NCBI RefSeq assembly: GCF_937889215.1
Contig: NZ_CALBEX010000342.1
Location: 1-9,624 of the forward strand
Origin: an uncultured Limnohabitans sp.
GTDB taxonomy: Bacteria > Pseudomonadota > Gammaproteobacteria > Burkholderiales > Burkholderiaceae_C
Direction of reading: 5' to 3'
Length of the DNA: 9,624 bases
Each line of letters opens with the position of its first letter. Within the stretch, counting starts at the first letter, position 1. A model generated the notes under the pieces. The model did not search any database, was not told the DNA's origin, and worked only from the letters and a program-made list of their open reading frames with translations. Made by a program: the position numbers and the translations under genes. Shown piece by piece: positions 1 through 6,785 of this stretch.

Positions 1-462
1 AACCACGGGCACGGTCTCGTTCCACCAAGGCAGGCCGCGCAAATTGGGTTGGCTGCGGTTGTAGTCGGCACCCGCCAAGTGCATGCGCGCCAGCATGTCG
101 CCCACAGCAGCGCAGTGGACCGATTGAGGTTGCAATTGGCTTTTGCCAGCCAACTTGTTGACCACAGCGGCCGGCTTGCCGTTCACGGTGTGCAACACGT
201 CGCCGTCGCGGTTGGCGGCAGGGTCAGGCACCGGGATGCCTCGCCCGGCCAGGTGCTTCATCAAGAGCAGATAAAAAGGCAGCTGCGCGTGCGTCAAGCG
301 CTCAAACAGGGTGAGCACGTACTCACCCTGATCGGTGGTGGCAAAGTAGTTGGTGTTTTCAATCCCGCCCTCAATGCCGCGCAAGGCGTTCAGGTGGCCC
401 AAATTCAGGGCTTGCATCAGGTCATTGGCCTGGGTTTCGGTGACTTCGGTGAATACCGCCAT
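1..462 (-). CDS. thrB: Homoserine kinase (APH-like type), N-terminal part, cut by left window edge
   Basis: Homoserine kinase uses ATP to phosphorylate the hydroxyl of L-homoserine, the step before threonine synthase, in the cytosol. The 154 visible residues start MAVFTEVTE and read without a stop to the left edge. They resemble the aminoglycoside-phosphotransferase-like homoserine kinases of Pseudomonas and Burkholderiales, not the GHMP-family ThrB of E. coli. Key stretches are RGIEGGIENTNYF (residues 28-40, nucleotide-loop region), YVLTLFERL (48-56) and GDMLARMH (121-128). Members of this family are roughly 310-330 residues long, so about half is missing, including the HGDxxxxN catalytic loop. 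The ATG at 462-460 is chosen because the family begins at this point with M-A-V-F-T-E; no good Shine-Dalgarno sequence precedes it. It is divergent from polA, a pairing also known near pseudomonad polA. The family call is from remembered sequence patterns and is fairly secure. Confidence 0.88.
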   Translation of the reverse strand, partial: MAVFTEVTETQANDLMQALNLGHLNALRGIEGGIENTNYFATTDQGEYVLTLFERLTHAQLPFYLLLMKHLAGRGIPVPDPAANRDGDVLHTVNGKPAAVVNKLAGKSQLQPQSVHCAAVGDMLARMHLAGADYNRSQPNLRGLPWWNETVPVV

Positions 463-478
463 GGGAAGAGATCTGAGC

Positions 479-494
479 GCCAGCGCAGGCTGGC
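479..494. other. Small perfect hairpin in the thrB leader
   Basis: GCCAGC (479-484) and GCTGGC (489-494) form a 6-bp perfect stem with a 4-nt loop, 17 nt upstream of the thrB start. No T-run follows on the minus strand, so it is not an intrinsic terminator. It could fold in the thrB 5' leader; any function is speculative. Confidence 0.35.
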
Positions 495-513
495 TTGGGT
501 GGGCAAAGTAAGG

Positions 514-537
514 ATTGTAGAGGGCGAAAAGAGTCAA
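514..537 (-). promoter_or_regulatory. Candidate thrB promoter (good -10, badly spaced -35)
   Basis: On the minus strand TACAAT (519-514) is a near-consensus -10 hexamer. Transcription from it would start near 507, giving a leader of about 45 nt before the thrB ATG at 462. The only TTGAC-like hexamer, TTGACT (537-532), is just 12 nt away instead of about 17, so it probably does not work as the -35. The -10 is visible; promoter function is inferred. Confidence 0.35.
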
Positions 538-594
538 ACGTCCCAGCCCTAGGGGGCTCTGCGCACGAAGGCAGTGAGGTCGCAGTGGGAGAGA

Positions 595-670
595 CTTGGG
601 GCCTGGCCTGCGCCAGGGTTTAGAGGCGCTTCGCTTTGCCACATCACCCTGCCGCAGGCCAGGCCCCAAG
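595..670. repeat. Long nearly perfect inverted repeat between thrB and polA
   Basis: CTTGGGGCCTGGCCTGCG (595-612) is exactly matched by its reverse complement at 653-670. After one mismatch (613/652) the pairing continues for six more pairs (614-619 with 646-651). The result is a 25-position stem with 24 pairs around a 26-nt centre (620-645), in which GGC (625-627) could also pair with GCC (638-640). No T-run follows either arm, so it does not look like an intrinsic terminator. It lies in non-coding DNA upstream of both divergent genes, ending 43 bp before the polA start. It could be a REP-like or miniature transposable palindrome, or a cruciform-forming element. Neither can be decided without finding other copies in the genome. 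Confidence 0.8.
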
Positions 671-699
671 CCATTGAGGTTTTTCGGGGGTAAAGCCGG

Positions 700-713
700 T
701 ACACAATCGGGGG
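700..713 (+). promoter_or_regulatory. Candidate -10 element directly before polA; no usable ribosome site
   Basis: TACACAAT (700-707) resembles a -10 box and would place the transcription start at about 713-715, on or next to the polA ATG (714). The G-run 708-713 (cggggg) touches the start codon, which is too close to act as a Shine-Dalgarno site. TTGAGG (674-679) is the nearest -35-like hexamer, but its spacing of 20-22 nt is too long. A leaderless or nearly leaderless polA transcript is one reading. An upstream promoter that I cannot see is another. Confidence 0.3.
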
Positions 714-3560
714 ATGAGTGAAAACACCCCCGAAATATCCAAGCCAACCCTCTTGCTGGTCGACGGCTCCAGCTACCTGTACCGCGCCTTTCACGCCATG
801 CCCGACCTGCGTGCCGTGCCGGGCGACCCGACGAGCCCAGCCACGGGGGCCATTCGCGGCATGATCAACATGATGGAGCGCCTGCGCAAGGATGTGCCGG
901 CCGTTTATGCCGTGTGCGTTTTTGACGCCAAAGGCCCGACATTTCGGGACGAGATGTATCCCGAGTACAAGGCCAACCGCAGCCCCATGCCCGACGATTT
1001 GCGCACGCAGATTGAGCCGATCCACGAACTGGTGCGCCTGATGGGCTGGACGGTGCTGGATGTGCCGGGTGTGGAAGCGGATGACGTGATTGCCACGCTG
1101 GCCAATGTGGCCGCCCAACAGGGAGTTACCGTGACGGTGTCGAGCGGTGACAAGGATTTGAGTCAACTGGTGAACGAGCACATCACCATCATCGACACCA
1201 TGAACGGCAAGGTGCGCGATGTGGCGGGCGTCACCGCCGAGTTTGGCGTGCCGCCGTCGCTCATGATCGATTACCAAACATTGGTGGGCGACACGGTCGA
1301 CAACGTGCCCGGCGTGGCCAAGGTGGGCCCCAAGACGGCGGCCAAGTGGCTGATGGAATACGGCTCGCTCGACAAACTGATGGAAAACGCCCACGACATC
1401 AAAGGTGTGGCGGGCGAGAACCTGCGCCAAGCCGTGGACTGGCTGCCCAAGGGCCGGGCGCTGGTGACCATGAAAACCGATTGCGACTTGAACGCTTGGG
1501 TGCCCGATTTGCCGTCGCTGGCCAGCTTGCACTTGCATGCGCCTGACAAAGACAAGCTGCTGAATTTTTACCAAACTTATGGCTTCAAGGGGCTGGTGCA
1601 GTCGCTGGGTGGGTCTGTGCCTGCATCTTCACCCGCGCCCAAAGCCAAAACCGCCAAGCCCAAAGACACGGGCATGGGCGATTTGTTTGGCTCGGCTCAG
1701 GAAGATGAACCTGCGGCCTTGCCCGAATTGGACAGCGCGGCCAGCGCCGTGCAGGGTGATTTGAAATACGACACCGTGCTCGACTGGGCCGCATTCGAAA
1801 CTTGGCTGGCCCGCATCGAGCAAGCGCCGCTCACGGCCATCGACACCGAAACCACGTCGCTCGACGCCATGCGCGCCGAGATCGTCGGCATATCGCTGAG
1901 CGTCACACCCGGCGAGGCGGCCTACATTCCCCTGGCCCACAACGGCCCGGGTGCGCCCGAACAGCTGCCCTTGGCCGATGTGCTGGCCAAACTCAAGCCC
2001 TGGCTGGAAAACCCAGCGCGTCACAAACTGGGCCAGAACATCAAATACGACCGCCATGTGCTGGCCAACCACGGCATCGAGGTGCAGGGCTATGCGCACG
2101 ACACCATGCTGGAGAGCTATGTGCTCGAAGTGCACAAACCGCACGGCCTCTCCAGTCTTGCCGAGCGCCATGTGGGCCGCAAAGGCGTGACGTATGAGGA
2201 CCTGTGCGGCAAGGGCGCGCACCAGATCCCGTTTGCGCAGGTGGACGTGGACAAAGCCGCGCACTATTCCTGCGAAGACTCGGACCAGTGCCTGGACGTG
2301 CACTTGGCGCTGTGGCCGCAGATCGAAGCGCATGCGGGTCTCAAGTATGTGTACGACCTCGAAATCAAGACCAGCGAATCGTTGTACCGCATCGAGCGCA
2401 ATGGCGTGCTGATTGACGCGCCCACGCTGGCCGCGCAAAGCCAAGCGTTGGGCGAGCGCATCTTGCAGCTCGAAACCGAAGCCTACGAAATCGCTGGCCA
2501 ACCTTTCAACTTGGCCAGCCCCAAACAATTGGGCGAGATCTTCTTTGACAAACTGGGCCTGCCCGTTATCAAAAAAACTGCGACGGGCGCGCGCAGCACC
2601 GACGAAGAGGTGCTGGAAAAACTGGCCGAGGACTACCCGCTGCCCGCACGCATCTTGGAGCACCGCAGCCTGGCCAAGCTCAAGGGCACTTACACCGACA
2701 AACTGGCGCAGCTGGCCTTGCCGCGCACGGGCCGGGTGCACACGCATTACGCGCAGGCGGTGGCCGTGACCGGCCGTTTGTCGAGCAACGAGCCGAACCT
2801 GCAAAACATCCCGGTGCGCACCGCCGAAGGACGCAAGGTGCGCGAGGCCTTTGTGGCCCCCGCAGGCTGCGTGATCGCCAGCGCCGACTACAGCCAGATC
2901 GAGCTGCGCATCATGGCGCACCTGAGCGACGACCCGGCTTTGCTCAAGGCCTTCCACGAAGGCCTGGACGTGCACAAGGCCACCGCCGCAGAGGTGTTTG
3001 GCGCGACGCCCGACACCGTGAGCAGCGAGCAGCGCCGCTACGCCAAGACCATCAACTTCGGCCTGATCTACGGCATGAGCGCCTTCGGCTTGGCCAAGGC
3101 GCTGGGCATCGACAACACCGCCGCCAAAAACTACATCACCCGTTACTTTGAGCGTTTTGCCGGCGTCAAGCACTACATGGACGCCACCCGCGAGCAGGCC
3201 AAGGCGCTGGGTTATGTTGAAACCGTGTTCGGCCGCCGTCTGGTGCTGCCCGAGATCAACAGCCCCAACGGCCCACGCCGCGCCGGGGCCGAGCGCGCCG
3301 CCATCAACGCGCCCATGCAGGGCACAGCGGCCGACCTGATCAAGCTGAGCATGGTCGCGGTGCAAAAAGCGCTGGACGACCAAGGCAAGGCCACCAAAGT
3401 CATCATGCAGGTGCACGATGAATTGGTTTTTGAAGTGCCTGATGCCGAGGTGGAATGGGTGCGCACCGAGGTGCCGCGCCTCATGGCCGGTGTGGCCGAC
3501 CTGAAGGTGCCGCTGCTGGCCGAAGTGGGCTTTGGGCCCAACTGGGAGCAGGCGCACTGA
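714..3560 (+). CDS. polA: DNA polymerase I (5' nuclease, proofreading and polymerase domains)
   Basis: PolA fills gaps and removes RNA primers during lagging-strand synthesis and excision repair. At 948 residues it is close to E. coli PolA (928). The 5' nuclease domain (about 11-300) shows LLLVDGSSYLYRAFHAMP with D17, VEADD (120-124), SGDKD (144-148) and GDTVDNVPGVAKVGPKTA (helix-hairpin-helix). A Pro/Ala/Lys-rich linker follows (about 300-345). The 3'-5' exonuclease keeps all catalytic positions: D377 and E379 in DTET, D446 in NIKYDR and D522 in YSCEDSD, so proofreading should be active, unlike in Taq polymerase. In the polymerase domain, motif A is DYSQIELR (D725), motif B is RRYAKTINFGLIYG (K778, Y786) and motif C is VHDE (D902). 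The C-terminus WEQAH matches the family. The start fits the conserved N-terminus. It is divergent from thrB and converges on kynA. Confidence 0.98.
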   Translation: MSENTPEISKPTLLLVDGSSYLYRAFHAMPDLRAVPGDPTSPATGAIRGMINMMERLRKDVPAVYAVCVFDAKGPTFRDEMYPEYKANRSPMPDDLRTQIEPIHELVRLMGWTVLDVPGVEADDVIATLANVAAQQGVTVTVSSGDKDLSQLVNEHITIIDTMNGKVRDVAGVTAEFGVPPSLMIDYQTLVGDTVDNVPGVAKVGPKTAAKWLMEYGSLDKLMENAHDIKGVAGENLRQAVDWLPKGRALVTMKTDCDLNAWVPDLPSLASLHLHAPDKDKLLNFYQTYGFKGLVQSLGGSVPASSPAPKAKTAKPKDTGMGDLFGSAQEDEPAALPELDSAASAVQGDLKYDTVLDWAAFETWLARIEQAPLTAIDTETTSLDAMRAEIVGISLSVTPGEAAYIPLAHNGPGAPEQLPLADVLAKLKPWLENPARHKLGQNIKYDRHVLANHGIEVQGYAHDTMLESYVLEVHKPHGLSSLAERHVGRKGVTYEDLCGKGAHQIPFAQVDVDKAAHYSCEDSDQCLDVHLALWPQIEAHAGLKYVYDLEIKTSESLYRIERNGVLIDAPTLAAQSQALGERILQLETEAYEIAGQPFNLASPKQLGEIFFDKLGLPVIKKTATGARSTDEEVLEKLAEDYPLPARILEHRSLAKLKGTYTDKLAQLALPRTGRVHTHYAQAVAVTGRLSSNEPNLQNIPVRTAEGRKVREAFVAPAGCVIASADYSQIELRIMAHLSDDPALLKAFHEGLDVHKATAAEVFGATPDTVSSEQRRYAKTINFGLIYGMSAFGLAKALGIDNTAAKNYITRYFERFAGVKHYMDATREQAKALGYVETVFGRRLVLPEINSPNGPRRAGAERAAINAPMQGTAADLIKLSMVAVQKALDDQGKATKVIMQVHDELVFEVPDAEVEWVRTEVPRLMAGVADLKVPLLAEVGFGPNWEQAH

Positions 3561-3582
3561 GCGGTTTCAGAGTTGGGTGCGC
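3552..3582. other. Short inverted repeat spanning the polA/kynA stop codons
   Basis: GCGCAC (3552-3557) and GTGCGC (3577-3582) are perfect complements around a 19-nt centre that contains both stop codons (polA TGA 3558-3560; kynA TGA, minus, 3569-3567). There is no T-run on either strand. It might help end transcription from both sides, but a 6-bp match over this distance can arise by chance in GC-rich DNA. Confidence 0.2.
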
Positions 3583-4466
3583 AGTGTCCAGATTTCGGGG
3601 AAGAGAACAGTGTCCAGCATCTTGCGCAGGTAGCTCACGCCCCCGGTGCCGCCCGTGCCGCGTTTGAAGCCGATCACGCGTTCCACCGTGGTCACATGCC
3701 GAAAGCGCCACAAGCGAAAAGCGTCTTCCAGATCGGTGAGTTCCTCGCCCAGCTGGTACAAGTCCCAATGTTGTTGCGGGTTGCGGTACACCACCAGCCA
3801 GGCGTTTTCGACCGCCTCGCTGGCCGGGTAGGGCTGACGCCAGTCGCGTTGGGTGTGGGTGCCCGGCACATCCAGGCCACGCCGCTTTAAAAGGAGCAGA
3901 CATTCGTCGTACAGCGAAGGGTCTTTGTAGGCCACCTGCACGGAGGCCGACAGGTCGGGTCGGTGCGCGTGGGGTTGCAGCATGGCGGCGTTTTTGTTGC
4001 CCATTGAAAATTCAATACAGCGGTATTGCCAGCTCTGGAAACCGCTGGATTGCGCCAAGTAAGGCCGGATGGCGCTGTATTCGGGCGGCGTCATGGTGGC
4101 CAGCACGTCCCAAGCGTGCACCAGTTGTTCCATGATCTTGCTGACGCGGGCGAGTTTTTTGAAGGCGTCGGGCAGTTCGTCGGCTGCGATGCCGCGCATG
4201 GCCGCTTGCAGCTCGTGGAGCATGAGCTTCATCCACAGTTCGCTGGTTTGGTGCTGCACGATGAACAGCATCTCGTTGTGGTCGGGCGAGAGCGGTTTTT
4301 GGGCGTTCAGGATCGCGTCGAGCTGCAGGTAGTCGCCGTAGCTCATGCGACCGTCAAAGTCGAGCTGGGCTTTTTCATCGTGCACGATGCGCTCGCCTGT
4401 GGCATCGCCCTCTGCGGCGCTGGTGCTGGCTGTGTTGGAGGCGGAGGAGAATGGGCAGGAACTCAT
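3567..4466 (-). CDS. kynA: Tryptophan 2,3-dioxygenase
   Basis: This cytosolic haem enzyme inserts O2 into the indole ring of L-tryptophan to give N-formylkynurenine, the first step of the kynurenine pathway. The 299-residue protein matches the bacterial family. [10 protein letters not shown] starts the conserved core (41-50), [13 protein letters not shown] carries the distal His72, EYSAIRPYL carries Y130 and R134, and [11 protein letters not shown] carries the proximal haem ligand His257. GTGGTGG (270-276) includes T271. These residues sit at a constant offset of +17 from the Xanthomonas campestris positions I recall (H55, Y113, R117, H240, T254), so the active site looks complete. The extra N-terminal residues are Ser/Ala/Thr-rich and probably flexible. 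It is the last gene of kynB-kynU-kynA, starting 10 nt after the kynU stop, with only weak purine-rich sequence (GAAAGA) before its ATG. Its stop lies 6 bp from that of polA, tail to tail. Confidence 0.97.
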   Translation of the reverse strand: MSSCPFSSASNTASTSAAEGDATGERIVHDEKAQLDFDGRMSYGDYLQLDAILNAQKPLSPDHNEMLFIVQHQTSELWMKLMLHELQAAMRGIAADELPDAFKKLARVSKIMEQLVHAWDVLATMTPPEYSAIRPYLAQSSGFQSWQYRCIEFSMGNKNAAMLQPHAHRPDLSASVQVAYKDPSLYDECLLLLKRRGLDVPGTHTQRDWRQPYPASEAVENAWLVVYRNPQQHWDLYQLGEELTDLEDAFRLWRFRHVTTVERVIGFKRGTGGTGGVSYLRKMLDTVLFPEIWTLRTQL

Positions 4467-4476
4467 GACAGGTCTT

Positions 4477-5763
4477 TCAGGTCACGGCGTTCTTTTGCGC
4501 AAAGCGGGCGTCTTGCCACTCGCCAGTTTGCATGACTTGGCACAGGTGCTCTGCGGCTTGCCACACGTCGGCATAGCCCACATACAGCGGCGTTAAACCA
4601 AAGCGCAAGATGTCGGCGTGCAAGCCGCCATCGCCCGCCCTGAAATCGCCAATCACGCCGCGCGCGATCAGGGCTTGCACTATGGCGTAAGCGCCATCGG
4701 CGCGGGTCAAGCTCACTTGCGAACCGCGCAGTGCTTCTTCGGCCGGGGTCGCTATGGCAAAGCCGTGGCCGTCCAGGCGCGTGCGCACCAACTGCATGAA
4801 CAGGCCCGTGAGTGCCAGCGACTTTTGGCGCAGCGCGGCCATGCCGCCCAGCGACTCGGCAGCCAAAAAAGCGTCGAGGCTGCAGTCGAGCGCAGTCAGG
4901 CTCAAGATGGGTTGCGTGCCGCACTGGTAGCGCGTGATGCCTTTGGCGGGTTGGTAGTCTGGCGTAAAGGCAAACGGCGCAGCGTGGCCCCACCAACCGG
5001 CCAGTGGCTGCCAAAAGCGGTCGGTGTGCTGGGGGTGCACCCACACAAAAGCGGGTGCCCCGGGGCCGCCATTGAGGTATTTGTAGCCGCATCCCACGGC
5101 AAAGTCGGCTCCTGAACCGTTCAGGTCCACAGGCACCGCGCCTGCGCTGTGCGCCAGGTCCCACACGGTGAGGATGCCGTGCGCGTGGGCCTGCGCGGTG
5201 ACGGCCTGCATGTTGTGCATGGCGCCGGTGCGGTAGTTCACATGCGTGAGCATCAGCACGGCCACATCGGCTTGCAAGGCGGTGGCGATCTCGTCGGCCT
5301 CGACCAGTTGCAGGGTGTAGCCGCGTTCTTTGCAAAGTGCTTCGGCGATGTAGAGGTCGGTGGGGAAGTTACTGCGTTCGCTGACGATCTTCTTTTTATG
5401 CGGGTGGTCGGCGGCGGCGATGTGCAGTGCGGCGGCCAGCACTTTGAACAGGTTGATCGAGGTGCTGTCGGCAGCGATCACTTCCCCCGGCTGGGCACCG
5501 ATGACGCGGGCGATTTTGTCGCCCACGCGCTGGGGCAGTGTGAACCAGCCGGCGGTGTTCCAGCTTTTGATGAGGTCTTGCCCCCATTCGTGGGTGACGG
5601 CATGGGCTACGCGGGCCGGGGCGGTTTTGGGCAGCACGCCAAGCGAGTTGCCGTCTAGGTAGATCACGCCTTGGGGCAGGTCAAATTGTTCACGCAGGCT
5701 GCGCAAAGGGTCTTGTGCGTCCAGCAGTTCGCAGTCTTGCAGGGTGGGGGTGAGGTTCATCAT
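4477..5763 (-). CDS. kynU: Kynureninase
   Basis: Kynureninase is a PLP enzyme that cleaves L-kynurenine to anthranilate and L-alanine. The 428-residue protein is of normal bacterial length. [12 protein letters not shown] (34-45) is the typical N-terminal substrate-region motif. [10 protein letters not shown] (98-107) and SNFPTD (131-136) contribute to the cofactor site. [14 protein letters not shown] (201-214) contains the Asp expected to pair with the pyridine nitrogen. [10 protein letters not shown] (226-235) holds the PLP-binding Lys228, equivalent to K227 of the Pseudomonas fluorescens enzyme as I recall it. Two ATG codons are adjacent (5763-5761 and 5760-5758). The first is used here because AGGGA lies 9 nt upstream. 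kynU begins 23 nt after the kynB stop and ends 10 nt before kynA, so the three are very probably one transcript. With no kynurenine 3-monooxygenase gene nearby, the module points to anthranilate as the product rather than the NAD route. Confidence 0.97.
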   Translation of the reverse strand: MMNLTPTLQDCELLDAQDPLRSLREQFDLPQGVIYLDGNSLGVLPKTAPARVAHAVTHEWGQDLIKSWNTAGWFTLPQRVGDKIARVIGAQPGEVIAADSTSINLFKVLAAALHIAAADHPHKKKIVSERSNFPTDLYIAEALCKERGYTLQLVEADEIATALQADVAVLMLTHVNYRTGAMHNMQAVTAQAHAHGILTVWDLAHSAGAVPVDLNGSGADFAVGCGYKYLNGGPGAPAFVWVHPQHTDRFWQPLAGWWGHAAPFAFTPDYQPAKGITRYQCGTQPILSLTALDCSLDAFLAAESLGGMAALRQKSLALTGLFMQLVRTRLDGHGFAIATPAEEALRGSQVSLTRADGAYAIVQALIARGVIGDFRAGDGGLHADILRFGLTPLYVGYADVWQAAEHLCQVMQTGEWQDARFAQKNAVT

Positions 5764-5772
5764 GGTGGTGGG

Positions 5773-5777
5773 TCCCT
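5773..5777 (-). promoter_or_regulatory. Shine-Dalgarno site of kynU
   Basis: The minus-strand sequence AGGGA is separated by 9 nt from the first of the two adjacent ATG codons (5763). The spacing is acceptable for both codons and slightly favours the first. Confidence 0.6.
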
Positions 5778-5786
5778 GAATGGTTT

Positions 5787-6413
5787 TTAAAGTTCGCGCA
5801 AGACCGCACGCACTGGGCTGGCGTCGGCGGTCATGAGTTTGAGGGGCAGGGCGATCAGTTCGTAATCGCCTTCGGGCACCTCGTCGAGCAGCAGGTTTTC
5901 CAGCACGCGCAGACCGCGCTGGCGAATAACCTGGTGGCTGGGCAACGGCTTGCTGTCGGCCGGGTCGATGCTGGCGCTGTCGGTGCCAATCAGCAGCACG
6001 CCCAAGTCGGCCAGGTGCTGCACGCAGGCTGGGTCAAAGCCGGTGAGCTGGGTGTCGAACTGTGCGAGCGGCATCTGGCGGTAAGTGCGCACGAGCACGC
6101 GTGGGGGCAGATCGGTCAGGGCGTGTTGCAAGTGCGCAAGGGTGATCAGCGGGCTGGCGTTCAGCGCGTGGATGACGCGGCAGTGGCCCAGAAAAGGCAG
6201 CAGGTCCAACGCGCCCACGGCCGCGCCTTGCGGGTCGTAGTGCAGCGGTGCATCGGCGTGTGCGCCCACATGCGGCGACATCGTGATGGCGCTCACGTTG
6301 ACAGGGCAGTTGTTCGACAGCGTGGCGGCCCATTGCTGGGTGTAAGGCGTGTCGCCCGGAAATACCGGGCTGGTGGCCTGCACAGGCGGGGAAATATCCC
6401 AAAGTTTTTTCAT
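5787..6413 (-). CDS. kynB: Kynurenine formamidase (metal-dependent cyclase-like)
   Basis: KynB hydrolyses N-formylkynurenine, the product of KynA, to kynurenine and formate. The 208-residue protein belongs to the bacterial metal-dependent formamidase/cyclase family. It begins MKKLWDISPPV, followed by PVFPGDTP (16-23). The metal site motif HVGAHADAPLH supplies His48, His52, Asp54 and His58. LLIGTDSASID (140-150), His160 and Glu172 in LRVLENLLL complete the expected zinc and catalytic set. The frame is open farther upstream to a TTG at 6467. I chose the ATG at 6413 because family proteins start two to four residues before LWDISPP and usually have about 205-215 residues. No strong ribosome site precedes it. 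It is the first gene of kynB-kynU-kynA, 63 bp downstream of the CxxCxxCC gene on the same strand. Confidence 0.95.
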   Translation of the reverse strand: MKKLWDISPPVQATSPVFPGDTPYTQQWAATLSNNCPVNVSAITMSPHVGAHADAPLHYDPQGAAVGALDLLPFLGHCRVIHALNASPLITLAHLQHALTDLPPRVLVRTYRQMPLAQFDTQLTGFDPACVQHLADLGVLLIGTDSASIDPADSKPLPSHQVIRQRGLRVLENLLLDEVPEGDYELIALPLKLMTADASPVRAVLREL

Positions 6414-6436
6414 GGTGTGCGAAGGTAGCACCCCAC

Positions 6437-6470
6437 AAAAAACCGTGGTGTCGGTTATTTCCAACAACCG
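6437..6470 (-). promoter_or_regulatory. Gap before kynB: weak terminator-like hairpin and repeated AACCG/CGGTT half-sites
   Basis: Read on the minus strand, AACCG (6456-6452), a 6-nt loop and CGGTT (6445-6441) are followed by an unbroken T-run (6442-6437). This could be a weak intrinsic terminator for the upstream genes. The same pentamer recurs: on the plus strand AACCG (6441-6445), CGGTT (6452-6456) and AACCG (6466-6470), and AACCGTG is a direct repeat 25 bp apart (6441-6447 and 6466-6472). Spaced half-sites of this type would also fit an operator for a kyn regulator. In Pseudomonas the kyn operon is controlled by the Lrp-family KynR, but no such gene is in this window. The repeats are visible; both functions are inferred. 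Confidence 0.4.
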
Positions 6471-6476
6471 TGAAAT

Positions 6477-6785
6477 TCAGGCGTTGAGCGCAGGCAGGCC
6501 GTGGCGTCGCCGCGCTTGCTCGCAGGCGGGGCTGCCTTCTTCAAACTCCCGGCAGGGCGAAGGTCGCCATTCGTAAATGCCGCAAATCGCTTTTTCACCC
6601 GTTTTGCCATAAAGCGCGGCGCAGCGAGGCGGGCTGTGGTCGGTGCCGCGCATGCGGCAGGTGTGCTCGGTGATGGGCGAGGCCAGCCCGGCGGGCACAT
6701 CACCGCCGCCTTCTTCGTATTCGTAGACTGAAAAATCCACCCGAAAGCTCACGCAGCAGGCGCCGCAGGTTGTGCAGGCGCTCAT
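6477..6785 (-). CDS. Small cysteine-rich YkgJ-type protein (CxxCxxCC cluster)
   Basis: This is a 102-residue protein of the YkgJ/UPF0153 type, annotated in databases as a putative zinc- or iron-chelating domain; its biochemical role is not established. It opens MSACTTCGACC, giving C4, C7, C10 and C11. More cysteines follow at C43, C55, C68 (AICGIYEWRPSPCREF), C78 and C88, nine in all, which suggests a bound metal ion or cluster. No signal peptide or membrane segment is visible, so it should be cytosolic. The frame is open farther upstream to 7031, but the ATG at 6785 is right because the family begins with this Cys cluster. It also overlaps the stop of the preceding gene as ATGA (6785-6782), which implies coupled translation. 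It ends 63 bp before kynB. Confidence 0.88.
   Translation of the reverse strand: MSACTTCGACCVSFRVDFSVYEYEEGGGDVPAGLASPITEHTCRMRGTDHSPPRCAALYGKTGEKAICGIYEWRPSPCREFEEGSPACEQARRRHGLPALNA

Noticed and set aside
49..552. 167-codon plus-strand frame opposite thrB
   Set aside because: Antisense shadow of thrB; the thrB frame reads as a clear homoserine kinase.
545..558. AGCCC/GGGCT short inverted repeat as a terminator
   Set aside because: Only 5 bp, no T-run and no gene ending nearby on either strand.
549..1574. 341-codon minus-strand frame covering the polA 5' end and the inverted repeat
   Set aside because: Low-complexity shadow translation of polA that runs on through the non-coding palindrome; no family motif.
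1629..3557. Long (642-codon) open frame on the minus strand opposite polA
   Set aside because: It mirrors the polA codon pattern in GC-rich DNA. Its translation is rich in His, Gly, Gln and Val without any recognisable motif, and polA on the other strand is fully conserved.
4463..5335. 290-codon minus-strand frame inside kynU
   Set aside because: Out-of-frame Arg/Ala/His-rich shadow of kynU, which has all its active-site motifs in the other frame.
6414..6467. Extended kynB start at a TTG (6467) adding 18 residues
   Set aside because: The added residues are not part of the formamidase family and would cover the putative regulatory gap; the ATG at 6413 gives the expected N-terminus.
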